Source: Corynebacterium uberis (GTDB lineage: Bacteria > Actinomycetota > Actinomycetes > Mycobacteriales > Mycobacteriaceae). Taken from it: a DNA stretch of 64,000 nucleotides. Position 1 is the first letter of the stretch. Every line of letters begins with the position of its first letter. The stretch lies in contig NZ_CP085051.1 of NCBI RefSeq assembly GCF_020616335.1, forward strand, positions 1,364,001-1,428,000, read 5' to 3'. A program made the translations under genes and the position numbers. Of this stretch, positions 8,885 to 18,490 are shown one piece after another. The notes below the pieces were generated by a model. The model had not been told where the DNA came from. It made no database searches and worked only from the letters and a program-made list of their open reading frames with translations.

Positions 8885-10182
8885 GAGCGCGCCGCGTCGG
8901 CGGCGTCCGTGGCCAGGCGCCGGGCCACCTCCGCGGGTGCGTCCTCGCGCGGGATCTCCACCTGCTCGCGGGTGGCCAGGTCCTTGAGCGCCACCGTGCC
9001 GGCGGCGAGCTCGTTGTCACCGATCACCAGCGCGAAGCGGGCGCCCGCGCGGTCGGCTCCCTTCATCGCCCCCTTGAGGCCGCGGTCCCCGTAGGCCATG
9101 TCGGAGCGCACATCGGCGCGCCGGAGGGCGTCGATTAGCCGAGCCATCTCTGCCTTCGCCGCCGCACCGAGGGCCACACCATAGGCGTCGACGCGGTTGG
9201 AGCTTAAGTCAACGCCTTCGGCCTCCAGTGCGAGCAGGGTGCGGTCCACCCCCAGCCCGTAGCCGATGCCGGAGAGGTCCTGGCCGCCGAGTTGCGCCAT
9301 GAGCCCGTCATAGCGCCCGCCGCCGCCGATGCCCGACTGTGCGCCCAAGCCGTCATGGACGAACTCGAAGCACGTCTTGGTGTAGTAGTCCAGGCCGCGG
9401 ACCATGCGCGGGTTGATGGTGTAGGCCACGCCGAGATCGTCAAGCAGGCCGGTGACCGTTTCAAAGTGTTCGCGCGGCCCCGCGGACAGGTGGTCGAGCA
9501 TGAGCGGGGCGTCGGCAAGCTTGTCCTGCATCTCCGGGCGCTTGTCATCGAGCACGCGCAGCGGGTTGATCTGCGCCCGGCGGCGCGTCTCCTCGTCCAG
9601 GTCCAGCCCGGCGAGGAACTCCTGGAGCAGCGCCCGGTAGGCCGGCCGGCACGTCGCATCCCCCAGAGACGTCAGCTCCAGGCGGAAGCCGGTCAGCCCC
9701 ACCGAGCGGAAACACCGATCCGCCAGGGCGATGGCCTCCGCGTCCAAGACCGGGTCATCAATACCAATGGCCTCCACGCCCACCTGCTGGAGCTGGCGGT
9801 AGCGCCCAGCCTGCGGGCGCTCATAGCGGAAGAACGGGCCGTGGTAGGACAGCTTTGCCGGCAGCTGGCCGCGATCCAAATTGTGCTCGATGACCGACCG
9901 GATCACCCCGGCGGTGCCCTCCGGGCGCAGGGTCACGCTGCGCCCACCCCGGTCAGCAAAGGTATACATCTCCTTGGAGACCACGTCGGTGGACTCGCCG
10001 ACCCCCCGGGCGAACAGCTCCGTGTCTTCAAAGATCGGCAGCTCGATGTGCTCATAGCCCGCCAGGTGCGCCTGATGGCGAAACGCCTCGCGCACGGTGA
10101 CAAACGCCGCCGACGTCGGCGGAAAGTAATCCGGGACCCCCTTAGGGCCCTGGTGGGACTGCTGCTTCATCTTTTCGCTCAC
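8881..10182 (-). CDS. hisS: Histidyl-tRNA synthetase
   Basis: Class IIa synthetase, 433 residues, charging tRNA-His. Motif 2 region ([23 protein letters not shown]), the histidine A motif ([13 protein letters not shown]) and the Gly-rich motif 3 region ([12 protein letters not shown] ... [10 protein letters not shown]) are all present, and a C-terminal anticodon-binding domain begins near residue 330. The start is uncertain: GTG at 10182 (V-SEKMKQQ) is preferred over the in-frame ATG four codons later. It lies 25 bases downstream of the MBL hydrolase gene, with which it is probably co-transcribed. A one-mismatch copy of the dispersed motif is at 9128-9139. Confidence 0.95.
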   Translation of the reverse strand: MSEKMKQQSHQGPKGVPDYFPPTSAAFVTVREAFRHQAHLAGYEHIELPIFEDTELFARGVGESTDVVSKEMYTFADRGGRSVTLRPEGTAGVIRSVIEHNLDRGQLPAKLSYHGPFFRYERPQAGRYRQLQQVGVEAIGIDDPVLDAEAIALADRCFRSVGLTGFRLELTSLGDATCRPAYRALLQEFLAGLDLDEETRRRAQINPLRVLDDKRPEMQDKLADAPLMLDHLSAGPREHFETVTGLLDDLGVAYTINPRMVRGLDYYTKTCFEFVHDGLGAQSGIGGGGRYDGLMAQLGGQDLSGIGYGLGVDRTLLALEAEGVDLSSNRVDAYGVALGAAAKAEMARLIDALRRADVRSDMAYGDRGLKGAMKGADRAGARFALVIGDNELAAGTVALKDLATREQVEIPREDAPAEVARRLATDAADAARS

Positions 10183-10207
10183 GGCTTGCCACTCTACCGC
10201 GAACCCC

Positions 10208-10846
10208 CTAAAACAACCGCAGGTAGGGGTTGCCCCCACGCTCAGCGCCCATGGTGGTGCCCGGGCCGTGGCCGGGGTGAATCTCCAGCGCATTGTCTAA
10301 CTGCCACACCGGACCGGCCAGGGTGGCGCGCATCGCCGCCGGATCCGACCCCGGAAGATCCGTGCGCCCGATAGCCCCGCGGAAGAGCACATCACCACTA
10401 AAGCAGTGCTTCTGCCCCACGAGCAGCACGCTTCCCGGCGAATGCCCCGGGGCGTGGCGGACGGTGAACTCTTCCCCGCCGAGGGTGAGGGGGGCGGCGT
10501 CGACAAGCGCAACCGTCTGCTCTACTTGCACCCAGGAGGAGAGATCAAAATACTGGTCGGCCAGCGGGCCGATCCCGCCGTGAGCGTCGGTGAGCATCCA
10601 CTCGTCGTCCGGATGCAGGTGCACCGCAACGCCACACTCGGCCGCCAGCCTGCCCGCGTCAAAGGTGTGGTCCAGGTGGCCGTGCGTCAACACGATCGCC
10701 GCTACCTCAAGGCCGCGGCGCTCCACCGTCGCCATCACCGGCTCGAAGGCGCCCGCCCCCGGGTCCAGCACCGTCGCCTTCCCATCCGCCACCAGCAGAT
10801 AACAATTAGCCGAAAATGCGCCCGCCACGCAGCCCAGAATCTCCAT
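10208..10846 (-). CDS. MBL-fold metallo-hydrolase (glyoxalase II-like)
   Basis: A 212-residue metallo-beta-lactamase-fold hydrolase, probably binding two metal ions; a thioester hydrolase role like glyoxalase II is possible but not shown. The signature [10 protein letters not shown] is at about residues 54-63, followed by HAPGHSPGS, a metal-bridging FSGDVLFRG, and a C-terminal HPGHGPGT. It sits directly upstream of hisS, as in mycobacteria. No Shine-Dalgarno sequence precedes the ATG; a TACAGT -10 box ends seven bases before it, so the message is probably leaderless. A one-mismatch copy of the dispersed motif is at 10497-10508. Confidence 0.88.
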   Translation of the reverse strand: MEILGCVAGAFSANCYLLVADGKATVLDPGAGAFEPVMATVERRGLEVAAIVLTHGHLDHTFDAGRLAAECGVAVHLHPDDEWMLTDAHGGIGPLADQYFDLSSWVQVEQTVALVDAAPLTLGGEEFTVRHAPGHSPGSVLLVGQKHCFSGDVLFRGAIGRTDLPGSDPAAMRATLAGPVWQLDNALEIHPGHGPGTTMGAERGGNPYLRLF

Positions 10847-10853
10847 GCGTCAC

Positions 10854-10859
10854 ACTGTA
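10854..10859 (-). promoter_or_regulatory. Candidate -10 box of the MBL hydrolase (leaderless)
   Basis: TACAGT on the minus strand, seven bases before the ATG at 10846. Transcription would start at or next to the A of the start codon. Confidence 0.45.
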
Positions 10860-11029
10860 ACCACACGGCACTGACGCTGTAGCGGCCTGGCGGCGCAAGC
10901 GCTGCCGCGCCCACCGACTAAGCTATGACGGCAACGCGTGCGGCCACGCGGGGCCCTGTGCTCCCGCGCGCCGCATGAGACACACTTTGCCCACGATTTC
11001 TTTGAACCTAAGGAAAGCCCGGTACCACG

Positions 11030-11866
11030 GTGAACAATGAACAACGCGGCCAGGAAGCCCTGGCAGAACTGGACAAGGCACTCAAGTCCCGCGATAGGTC
11101 CGAAAAGTCCCGCCCCCTGGGTGTAATCTTCGTCGCCCTCGTGGCCATCCTGGCCATCGTCGGAGCCATCTTCTACCTGGCTACCCGCGACAACAGCAGC
11201 GACACCGATGACGCCAGCGCGGACAGCGACACCCCGCAGCCCCTGTCCCTCGTGCGCGACCAGGCGCTACCAGAAACCGTCAACTGCGACTACCCCGCTG
11301 ACGGCAAGGCCGCCAGGGAAGCCAAGGCCCCCGCCGGCGACAAGGTCTCCGCCCGCGGCACCGTGCACCTGACCCTGGCGACCAACCAGGGCGAAATCCC
11401 CATGGACCTGGACCGCTCCCTGGCTCCCTGCACCGTCCACGCCATGGAGTCCCTGGCCAAGGCCAAGTACTTTGACAACACCGTCTGCCACCGCATCACC
11501 GACCCGTCCATGTCCAACGGCATGGGCATCCTGCAGTGCGGCGACCCGGCCGGCACCGGCGCCGGCGGACCCGGCTTCCGCTTTGCCAACGAATACCCCA
11601 CCGATGAGGCCGCCAACAAGGACAACCCCGTGATCTACCCGCGCGGCTCCGTGGCCATGGCCAACGCCGGCGAGGGCACCAACGGCTCGCAGATGTTCCT
11701 CAACTTCACCGACACCACCCTGCCCCCGGCCTACACCGCCTTCGGCCAGATCACCGACACCGGCCTGAAGACCCTGGACACCATCGCGGCCAACGGAGTC
11801 AAGGACCACGCCCCCGACGGCGCCCCCGCCAAGGAAGTTCGCATCACCTCCGCCACCGTGTCCTAA
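11030..11866 (+). CDS. Membrane-anchored cyclophilin-type peptidyl-prolyl isomerase
   Basis: A 278-residue protein with a short charged cytoplasmic N-terminus, one transmembrane helix (about 31-51, GVIFVALVAILAIVGAIFYL), an acidic linker and an extracytoplasmic cyclophilin domain. The domain shows FDNTVCHRITDPS with the catalytic Arg in CHR, LQCGDPAGTGAGGPGFRF, and GSQMFLNF. It should speed proline isomerisation in exported proteins. The start is the GTG at 11030, with an AAGGAA site 14 bases upstream. It lies between relA and the MBL/hisS pair, as in mycobacteria (ppiB-like position). Confidence 0.9.
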   Translation: MNNEQRGQEALAELDKALKSRDRSEKSRPLGVIFVALVAILAIVGAIFYLATRDNSSDTDDASADSDTPQPLSLVRDQALPETVNCDYPADGKAAREAKAPAGDKVSARGTVHLTLATNQGEIPMDLDRSLAPCTVHAMESLAKAKYFDNTVCHRITDPSMSNGMGILQCGDPAGTGAGGPGFRFANEYPTDEAANKDNPVIYPRGSVAMANAGEGTNGSQMFLNFTDTTLPPAYTAFGQITDTGLKTLDTIAANGVKDHAPDGAPAKEVRITSATVS

Positions 11867-11883
11867 CAGCGCCACGGCCTCCC

Positions 11884-11895
11884 GCTTATCGACGC
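11884..11895 (+). repeat. Exact copy of dispersed motif GCTTATCGACGC
   Basis: Intergenic copy between the convergent cyclophilin and DUF421 genes. Extended by CCCCTCG it matches the copy at 848 over 19 bases. Confidence 0.8.
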
Positions 11896-11943
11896 CCCCT
11901 CGCCCACCGGCTCCACCCCACTTCCGGTGCGTGCGCGGGGGCG

Positions 11944-12540
11944 TCACCCGTGCGCCGACCCCTCAACCTCCTGCGGCGCCTCATCCACGACGCGGTGGGC
12001 TCCCACGACACCGCGCAAGAACTCCGGGTCAATCGGCTGGCCTTCACGCACCACGGAAAAACCACCCGAAGGCTCCAGGATCATCGCCCGGACCTGCGAC
12101 ATGCTGGATACCCCACTGCGGCGCAACACGGCATAAATATCCGCCCGCGATAGGTGATTGCGGTGAACCTCAGAGTCGATGAACTCCCCGCGCGCAATAA
12201 TCACCCGCGGGGTGGCATCGACCACCCGGCGAATAGACCCCACCCGGCGGGCCGCCCCAAAAACCAGCTCCAGGGCCACCAGGGTGCACAGGCCCACCAC
12301 GCCCGCACCCAGGGTGGGCGGGTGGCCGATGATCACACGGCCCGCCACCGCCCCAAACATGATGATCACCACGGCGTCAAAAAGGTTCATGGGGCTTAGC
12401 ACCCGCGCGCCAAAGACGCGCAGCATGCCCACGAACACCACATAGATCACGCAGGCAGAGCCCATCACCACGGGAATGCGCCACGGTTCGATGAAGACCT
12501 CGGCTGCCAGCCGCTCCATCCACACGTCCGGAATTACCAT
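11944..12540 (-). CDS. DUF421 (YetF-like) membrane protein
   Basis: A 198-residue protein with three hydrophobic segments in the first half (about 23-45, 55-72, 78-98) and a soluble C-terminal DUF421 domain (RVIIARGEFIDSEVHRNHLSRADIYAVLRRSGVSSMSQVRAMILEPSGGFSV). The function of the family is not established; Bacillus members are linked to spore and membrane properties. ATG at 12540. Downstream of relA on the same strand, but 109 bases separate them and contain an inverted repeat (CCACAGT 12545-12551 with ACTGTGG 12562-12568), so it may be its own unit. Confidence 0.85.
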   Translation of the reverse strand: MVIPDVWMERLAAEVFIEPWRIPVVMGSACVIYVVFVGMLRVFGARVLSPMNLFDAVVIIMFGAVAGRVIIGHPPTLGAGVVGLCTLVALELVFGAARRVGSIRRVVDATPRVIIARGEFIDSEVHRNHLSRADIYAVLRRSGVSSMSQVRAMILEPSGGFSVVREGQPIDPEFLRGVVGAHRVVDEAPQEVEGSAHG

Positions 12541-12649
12541 GAAACCACAGTCTAGAACCCCACTGTGGCGGCACCGAGTGGCGGGCAGGACTGTCTCCGG
12601 TGCACCGTGGTGTGGCGCGTCCGCCCGGCGTACCCGGCGTACCCGGCGA

Positions 12650-14935
12650 CTAGGCAGTTACCCGATACACATCGAAGACGCCCTCGGTGTTGCGCAGGGT
12701 GGTCATCAACGACCCCAGCTGCTTGGTATCGGACACCGAGAAGGTAAAGCGAATGGTGGCTATGTGGTCATCGGAGGCCTGCGAATTCATGGCCAACACG
12801 CTCAGGCGCTCCTCCGTTATGGCCTTGGTCAGGTCCATGAGCAACCCAGCGCGATCCAACGCTTCAATCTGCACCGTGGCGGTAAACACCGACCCACCCG
12901 ACTCGCTAGCCCAGGCCACCGAAATCAGGCGCGCCGTTTCCTGGCGTAGCTTATCCGCGTTGGTGCAGTCGGTGCGGTGCACAGATACACCTCCGCCGCG
13001 GGTGACAAAACCAAAAATCGCATCCCCAGGAACCGGCTGACAACACTTGGCCAGCTTCGCCATGACGTCCGGGCTGCCTTCCACCAACACCCCGGAGTTG
13101 ACGCTCGTCTGCGCCGCAGAGGACTTTGAGCCCAGGATCTCCGAGAAGGGGGTGCGGCTGACCAGCTCATCCTCGGCGGCTTCTTCATCACCGAAGATCG
13201 CCAGCATCCGGTGGGCGACGTGTTGGGCAGAGATGCTGCCCGAGCCGATGGCCGTATAGAGCGCATCAACATCCGGATAGTGCAGCTCGACTGCCACCGT
13301 GCGCATGGACTGCGCGGTAAACAGCCGGTGCATGGGCAACCCCCCGCGCTGCACCTCGGCGGCCAGCGCGTCGCGCCCCGCCTCAAGATGCTCCTCGCGG
13401 CGCTCCTTGCTAAACCACTGCCGGATCTTGGCCTTCGCGCGGGAAGAGACCACAAAGTCCTGCCAGTCACGCGACGGTCCAGCATTTTCATCCTTGGAGG
13501 TAAACACCTCCACCCGGTCCCCCGAATTGAGCGCCGTTTCTAGGGCGACGAGCTTGCCGTTAATCTTCGCCCCGATGCACCGGTGTCCCACCCCCGTGTG
13601 CACCGCGTAGGCAAAGTCAATGGGCGTCGAGCCCGCCGGTAGGTTGACCACATCCCCCTTGGGGGTAAACACAAAAATCTGGCGGGCAGACAGGTCATAG
13701 CGCAAAGAATCCAGAAACTCATTCGGATCCGCGGCCTCTTTTTGCCAGTCGAGCAGCTGGCGCATCCACGCCATCTGGTCGACCTCTGCCTGGTCGCCCT
13801 TGTGCGAGCCCTTGGTCTCCTTGTACCGCCAGTGTGCGGCGATGCCGAACTCCGCGGCATAGTGCATCTCATGGGTGCGCACCTGGACTTCCAACGGGCG
13901 CCCAGAATCCGTCATCACCGTGGTGTGCAGGGACTGATACACCCCGAAACGGGGGGCAGAAATATAGTCTTTAAATCTGCCCGGCATGGCCGAGAAGACC
14001 GAATGGACGACGCCGATAGCCGCGTAGCAATTATTGATGTTATCCACCAGGACCCGGATTCCCACCAGGTCAAAGATCTCATCAAAATCATGACCGCGCA
14101 CAATCATCTTTTGGTAAATCGACCAATAGTGCTTCGGCCGCCCCATGACCTCCGCAGGAATGTCATTTTCCTTCAGCGCCTGGGTGACGTGTTCTTTAAT
14201 TTGGGCAAGTGCGTGATCCCGCTGCGGGGCGCGATCGGCTACGAGTCGAACGATCTCGTCATATTTCTTGGGGTAGAGAATGGCAAAGGAAAGATCCTCC
14301 AGCTCCCACTTCAGGCTGGCCATGCCTAAGCGATGCGCCAGTGGGGCGATGACCTCCAGGGTTTGGCGGGCCTTCTTGGCCTGCTTCTCCGGCGGCAGGA
14401 AGCGCATGGTGCGCATGTTGTGCAGCCGGTCGGCCACCTTGATCACCAGCACGCGCGGGTCCTGGGCCATGGCCACGATCATCTTGCGGATCGTCTCCGC
14501 CTCCGCCGCCGCACCCAACGCCACCTTGTCCAGCTTGGTCACCCCATCGACCAGGCGGGCAACCTCGTCACCGAACTCGGCGGACAGGTCCGCCAAGGTG
14601 TAGTCCGTATCCTCGACCGTGTCATGGAGCAGCGCGGCCACGAGCGTGGTGGTGTCCATGCCGATCTCCGCGGCGATAGTCGCCACCGCCAGCGGGTGGG
14701 TGATGTACGGGTCCCCGGATTTGCGGAAGACTCCATCATGGAGCCGCTCGGCCGTTTCATAGGCCTTGGCCAGGACCTCAACGTCGGCCTTCGGGTGGAA
14801 TTGTCGGTGAATGCCCAACAGCGGATCAAGCACCGGGTTGACCCGCGTCCTATTGCCGGTGAGGCTGCGGGCTAAGCGCGCGGACATTCCCCGAACGCCA
14901 ACCGCATTACGGGTTTTGCCACGATCCTGAGTCAT
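12650..14935 (-). CDS. relA: Bifunctional (p)ppGpp synthetase/hydrolase
   Basis: A 761-residue Rel/RSH enzyme controlling the stringent response. Domains in order: HD hydrolase domain with LLHDTVEDT (about residue 104) and [12 protein letters not shown]; synthetase domain with [32 protein letters not shown] and [19 protein letters not shown] domain ([21 protein letters not shown]); zinc-finger/helical region with [10 protein letters not shown]-terminal ACT domain. Both active-site signatures are intact, so it should make and degrade (p)ppGpp. ATG at 14935 has an AGGAAGG site. It lies 69 bases after apt. Confidence 0.97.
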   Translation of the reverse strand: MTQDRGKTRNAVGVRGMSARLARSLTGNRTRVNPVLDPLLGIHRQFHPKADVEVLAKAYETAERLHDGVFRKSGDPYITHPLAVATIAAEIGMDTTTLVAALLHDTVEDTDYTLADLSAEFGDEVARLVDGVTKLDKVALGAAAEAETIRKMIVAMAQDPRVLVIKVADRLHNMRTMRFLPPEKQAKKARQTLEVIAPLAHRLGMASLKWELEDLSFAILYPKKYDEIVRLVADRAPQRDHALAQIKEHVTQALKENDIPAEVMGRPKHYWSIYQKMIVRGHDFDEIFDLVGIRVLVDNINNCYAAIGVVHSVFSAMPGRFKDYISAPRFGVYQSLHTTVMTDSGRPLEVQVRTHEMHYAAEFGIAAHWRYKETKGSHKGDQAEVDQMAWMRQLLDWQKEAADPNEFLDSLRYDLSARQIFVFTPKGDVVNLPAGSTPIDFAYAVHTGVGHRCIGAKINGKLVALETALNSGDRVEVFTSKDENAGPSRDWQDFVVSSRAKAKIRQWFSKERREEHLEAGRDALAAEVQRGGLPMHRLFTAQSMRTVAVELHYPDVDALYTAIGSGSISAQHVAHRMLAIFGDEEAAEDELVSRTPFSEILGSKSSAAQTSVNSGVLVEGSPDVMAKLAKCCQPVPGDAIFGFVTRGGGVSVHRTDCTNADKLRQETARLISVAWASESGGSVFTATVQIEALDRAGLLMDLTKAITEERLSVLAMNSQASDDHIATIRFTFSVSDTKQLGSLMTTLRNTEGVFDVYRVTA

Positions 14936-15004
14936 ATGCCGACCTTCCTAGGTTAACGGCAATCTTAAGCCACCAACCAGGCCCGCCTCAAAGCATCCGG
15001 ACTT

Positions 15005-15574
15005 TTAGTCCTTATTGATAACGATCACCGGAGTATCGCCCACACGCTGCCGCCCGCCAAGCCCATCGACCTCAAGGACAACCACGTTGCCGCACACGGT
15101 GGCGCCGGCCTTACGCAGCAGCTCTGCAGCGGCAACCAGGGTGCCCCCGGTGGCCAACACGTCATCGACGAGCACCACGTTGCGCCCCTCCAGCTCCATG
15201 GCCTCAGCCGGGATCTCCAGCGCGGCGGTGCCGTATTCCAGCGAGTACTCCTGGGTCAACACCGGCGGCGGCAGCTTGCCCTTCTTCCGAATCGCCACGA
15301 TCCCCAGGCCCATCTTGTATGCCACCGCGGAGCCCAGGAGGAAACCCCGGGCATCCAGACCACCGATGAGATCCGCATTCAGTGATGCGGCGGCGTCGGC
15401 AAGCGCATCAATGATTGCCGCGAACGCGTCCGGCTGCGCCAACACCGGGGTCATGTCCTGGAAGAGCACACCCGGGGCGGGGAAGTCTTCCACATAACGC
15501 ATGTGCTCATTCAGCGCGGCGCGAGCCTGCGGGAAATGGCTTTCACTCAGCGGGCGAGGATCAGTAAAACTCAT
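15005..15574 (-). CDS. apt: Adenine phosphoribosyltransferase
   Basis: Purine salvage enzyme that converts adenine plus PRPP to AMP. The 189-residue protein has the PRPP-binding motif [13 protein letters not shown] at about residue 133, the GLDARGF loop and the flexible-loop region [22 protein letters not shown] at 15574 with an AAGGATT site. It sits between the substrate-binding lipoprotein and relA, the arrangement known from other Corynebacteriales. Confidence 0.96.
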   Translation of the reverse strand: MSFTDPRPLSESHFPQARAALNEHMRYVEDFPAPGVLFQDMTPVLAQPDAFAAIIDALADAAASLNADLIGGLDARGFLLGSAVAYKMGLGIVAIRKKGKLPPPVLTQEYSLEYGTAALEIPAEAMELEGRNVVLVDDVLATGGTLVAAAELLRKAGATVCGNVVVLEVDGLGGRQRVGDTPVIVINKD

Positions 15575-15656
15575 GGAGAAACAATCCTTAAAATGCTTAA
15601 CGGGAAACTACAGGGGGCAGGCGGGCCACAGCCGCCGACGTATGGGCGTTTTCCGC

Positions 15657-17288
15657 CTAACTCATCTGCCAGCGGTCAAGATTCCAACCCAGCCCGGTCA
15701 CACCCGTGTAGGCGGTGATATTGCTGATTTTGCGGTGGCTGGCAAAAGAGCGCGGCTGCGCGGAAAGCGGAATATCGGGAACCTCATTCCACAGCTGCTC
15801 CTCCGCCGAATACAGGCCCTTATCATCATTGACCCCAGCGGCCGGCACTTGACCATACTCCTGCTCCGGATCGACCGCCATGAGCACCGCATCCAAGGAA
15901 TGTGACCCATACGGGGTCACGCCCTCGAGATCGCCCAGCCCCGCGTTATCGCCGGCGGCGTTGACCACCGTAATTCCGGCGGGGGCGCAGGACTGCCGGA
16001 TGGACTCCACCATGGCGCTATAGCGCTCATTGGGGCCCTGATAGCCGATGCGCACCGTGGCCTGATCGAGCTTGCGCGCCTTATTCACATCGACGTCGAG
16101 GTGCGGATCCGTCACCCCGGCCAAATGCCGGGCGGCCGGGTCATCATAGGAGACCACGTGGGCGCCCACCGCGGGAACCTCAATGCCGGACTTTTCGGAG
16201 GAGATGCGCGCCACCGCAGCGTGGTCAATGCAGGCCGCCAAGGCCTGCCGGTTGGCCTCGTCGGCAAAAATGCCCCCGGGGGCAAGCACCAGGGTGTCCG
16301 TCAGCCGCCCGGCTACCGCGGTGATGTCATAGGTGTTGGCCGGATCGTCGCGGTTGAGCCAGGCCGAGCCGTGGTCGGTGAGGTCTGCGGCAATGACATC
16401 CGCCTTGCTGGCCAGCCACGCACCGTCAGTCTTTGCCGGCCACAGGGTCAGCGCCCCGATCCGGGCGGGATCGCCAAAGTAGTCCTGGTTGCTCAGCAGC
16501 ACCACTTCCCCGCGGGCGCCTACCTCATCAATGCGATACGGGCCGGCAGAGACCTGCAGTTCCGGGTCGAAGTGGTCAAGGTTAAAGCCTTCACGCCACA
16601 CGGTTGCCACCGGTTCGAGGGCGGCGCGATCGTCGGCGAGCAGAGCATCGGTGAGCTGCTGCTGGCTCACGCCGGCCTTGCGGGCGATAGCGTGGGCGGG
16701 CAGCACTTCGCCCGGGCCGAAGAGATTGCGCCACCGCCCCCCCTGACCGGGCCGGAAGGTCACGGAGAACTTCTTTGCCCCAGGCGTGCAGTCCAGGCGC
16801 TCGACTTGCCGCGTGAGCGGCAGGTGCGAATCAAAGAGGTCTGAGAGCACCCCCGCCTTGAAGGACAGCAGAAAATCCGTGCAGGTGATGGGCACACCAT
16901 CGGCGTATTTTGCTTGCTCCGTCAGGGTGTAGATGACCGTGCGCTTGTCGCCGGGAAGAACCTGGGTGGTGGCCAGGTCGGTGTTGGGGATCATTTGGCC
17001 CGCCGGGCCGGAAGCATAGATGCCCGGGTAAATTCGCCCGGAGACCACTTCGGCTGAGGTGGATACCCCCAGGTTGCTGGCCGCGTTAGCGGTGCGCAGT
17101 TCGGAGCCCACCAGGTATGCGGGATGGGCGATGGAGGAGGCCAGGGTATCGCGCTCCTCGCGATCAGAGTCCCCGCCCGAGCAGGCGGCAAGGCTGAGGG
17201 CCGTCAGCCCCGCCAGGGCCAGCGCGCCGAGGCGGCGCACCGGATGAGCGTGCCCGGAATCTGCTTTCCGTGGATGTGTATCAACCAT
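15657..17288 (-). CDS. ABC-transporter family substrate-binding lipoprotein (SBP_bac_5)
   Basis: A 543-residue exported lipoprotein: basic N-terminus, hydrophobic core and lipobox LAAC at about residue 35, followed by an acidic linker. The rest resembles family 5 extracellular solute-binding proteins for peptides or nickel (FLLSFKAGVLSD, SAGPYRIDEVGARGEVVLLSNQDYFG, NRQALAACIDH). No permease or ATPase gene is adjacent, so its transporter is unknown and it may have another envelope role. ATG at 17288 with AAGGAG. Located 50 bases after secF, a conserved position. Confidence 0.85.
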   Translation of the reverse strand: MVDTHPRKADSGHAHPVRRLGALALAGLTALSLAACSGGDSDREERDTLASSIAHPAYLVGSELRTANAASNLGVSTSAEVVSGRIYPGIYASGPAGQMIPNTDLATTQVLPGDKRTVIYTLTEQAKYADGVPITCTDFLLSFKAGVLSDLFDSHLPLTRQVERLDCTPGAKKFSVTFRPGQGGRWRNLFGPGEVLPAHAIARKAGVSQQQLTDALLADDRAALEPVATVWREGFNLDHFDPELQVSAGPYRIDEVGARGEVVLLSNQDYFGDPARIGALTLWPAKTDGAWLASKADVIAADLTDHGSAWLNRDDPANTYDITAVAGRLTDTLVLAPGGIFADEANRQALAACIDHAAVARISSEKSGIEVPAVGAHVVSYDDPAARHLAGVTDPHLDVDVNKARKLDQATVRIGYQGPNERYSAMVESIRQSCAPAGITVVNAAGDNAGLGDLEGVTPYGSHSLDAVLMAVDPEQEYGQVPAAGVNDDKGLYSAEEQLWNEVPDIPLSAQPRSFASHRKISNITAYTGVTGLGWNLDRWQMS

Positions 17289-17338
17289 CAGCCGTTGCTC
17301 CTTATCCGGAAGTTCCCATCACCCGCAGACGCGCCCGC

Positions 17339-18490
17339 CTACAGGCCGGGGCGCCAGCTTGCGCCAGGGCGGGACTGCCCGGAGGCCTCGGCAGGATCAT
17401 CGGCGTAATCCGCCGTGTGCAGGTCGCCGACCACGCGCCGGCCGCGGGCGGCAGCCACGCTGGGTTCTGCCGACTCATCCTCGCCGGCCCGGTAGCGGGC
17501 TACCTCCTCGTTGTGGCGCTGCACATCTTGGCGCCGATTCTCCAGGGACACCAGCACCGGGGTGGCCAGGAAGATCGAGGAGAACACGCCTTCAACCACG
17601 CCGATGAGCTGGATGAGGGCGAGGTCTTTGAGGTCGCCGACGCCGAGCATCCACACGGCGACCACCATGAGCGCCACGATGGGCAGCGCGGAGATCACCG
17701 AGGTGGAAATAGAACGCATGACGGTTTCATTGACCGCCGAGTTAGCCGCCTCTGCGTAGGTTTGCTTGCGGGAGCCAAAGATGCCCTCGGTGTTCTCCCG
17801 CACCTTGTCAAAGACGATCACGGTGTCATACACGGAGAAGGACAGCACCGTGAGCAGGCCGATGATGGCGGCCGGCGAGACCTCGAAGCCGAACAGTGCG
17901 TAGATGCCGGCGATGAGGACGGCGTCGATAAGCAATGCGATCATGGCCGCGGCAGCCATTTGCCGCTGCAGGCGCACCGCAATGTAGGCAAACGCCGCCG
18001 CCAGGAAGACCACCATGGAGATGAGCATGCGGTTGGTGATCGTCGAACCCCAGGACTCGGAGACCGTGGAGTCACCCACCGCATCCGGGCTGGGCTTCCC
18101 GGTCGCGTCCTTGGGCTGGAACTTTTCAAAGATCGCGCGGCGGGCGTCCTGGATCTGGTCGTCGCTTAGGCGCTGGGAGTTGATCTCCAGGGTTGCCGTG
18201 TCGCCGGAACCGACCACCTGGGTCAGCTCGGGGGTCACGCCGGTGGCATCCGTGAAGGTCTTTTCCACGTCGGAGACAGTGAGCTCGGCGGCGGGCATGT
18301 TGAGCTTGGTGCCGCCCTCGAAATCGATGCTCATGTCAAAGCCGCGCACCGCAATCGCGCCGATGCTAATGAGCACCAGCACCGCGGTGATGATGTACCA
18401 CTGCTTGGTGCGGCCGATGAAATCAATGCCACCCTCGCCGGTGTAGAGCCGGTCGAAGAAGCCGGTCTTGTGTTCTGTGACGGTGGTCAT
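17339..18490 (-). CDS. secF: Protein translocase subunit SecF
   Basis: Membrane partner of SecD that helps release exported proteins using the proton-motive force. The 383-residue protein has the first membrane helix (about 30-48), the P1-domain motif MSIDFEGGTKLN, and five further helices including YDTVIVFDKVRENTEG. A hydrophilic C-terminal tail follows (RQDVQRHNEEVARYRAGEDES to the end). ATG at 18490 directly abuts the secD stop codon (no gap), so it is coupled to secD. One exact copy of the dispersed motif lies at 17922-17933. Confidence 0.97.
   Translation of the reverse strand: MTTVTEHKTGFFDRLYTGEGGIDFIGRTKQWYIITAVLVLISIGAIAVRGFDMSIDFEGGTKLNMPAAELTVSDVEKTFTDATGVTPELTQVVGSGDTATLEINSQRLSDDQIQDARRAIFEKFQPKDATGKPSPDAVGDSTVSESWGSTITNRMLISMVVFLAAAFAYIAVRLQRQMAAAAMIALLIDAVLIAGIYALFGFEVSPAAIIGLLTVLSFSVYDTVIVFDKVRENTEGIFGSRKQTYAEAANSAVNETVMRSISTSVISALPIVALMVVAVWMLGVGDLKDLALIQLIGVVEGVFSSIFLATPVLVSLENRRQDVQRHNEEVARYRAGEDESAEPSVAAARGRRVVGDLHTADYADDPAEASGQSRPGASWRPGL
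17922..17933 (-). repeat. Exact copy of dispersed motif GCTTATCGACGC
   Basis: Within secF; the sense strand codes for L-L-I-D-A in a membrane helix. Confidence 0.8.

Noticed and set aside
2663..15402. GCGTCGGCAAGC (2663, 4055, 9506, 15392) as part of the dispersed motif
   Set aside because: Two mismatches from the core, and all read as common Ala-Leu-Ala-Asp-Ala codons; ordinary codon usage can explain them.
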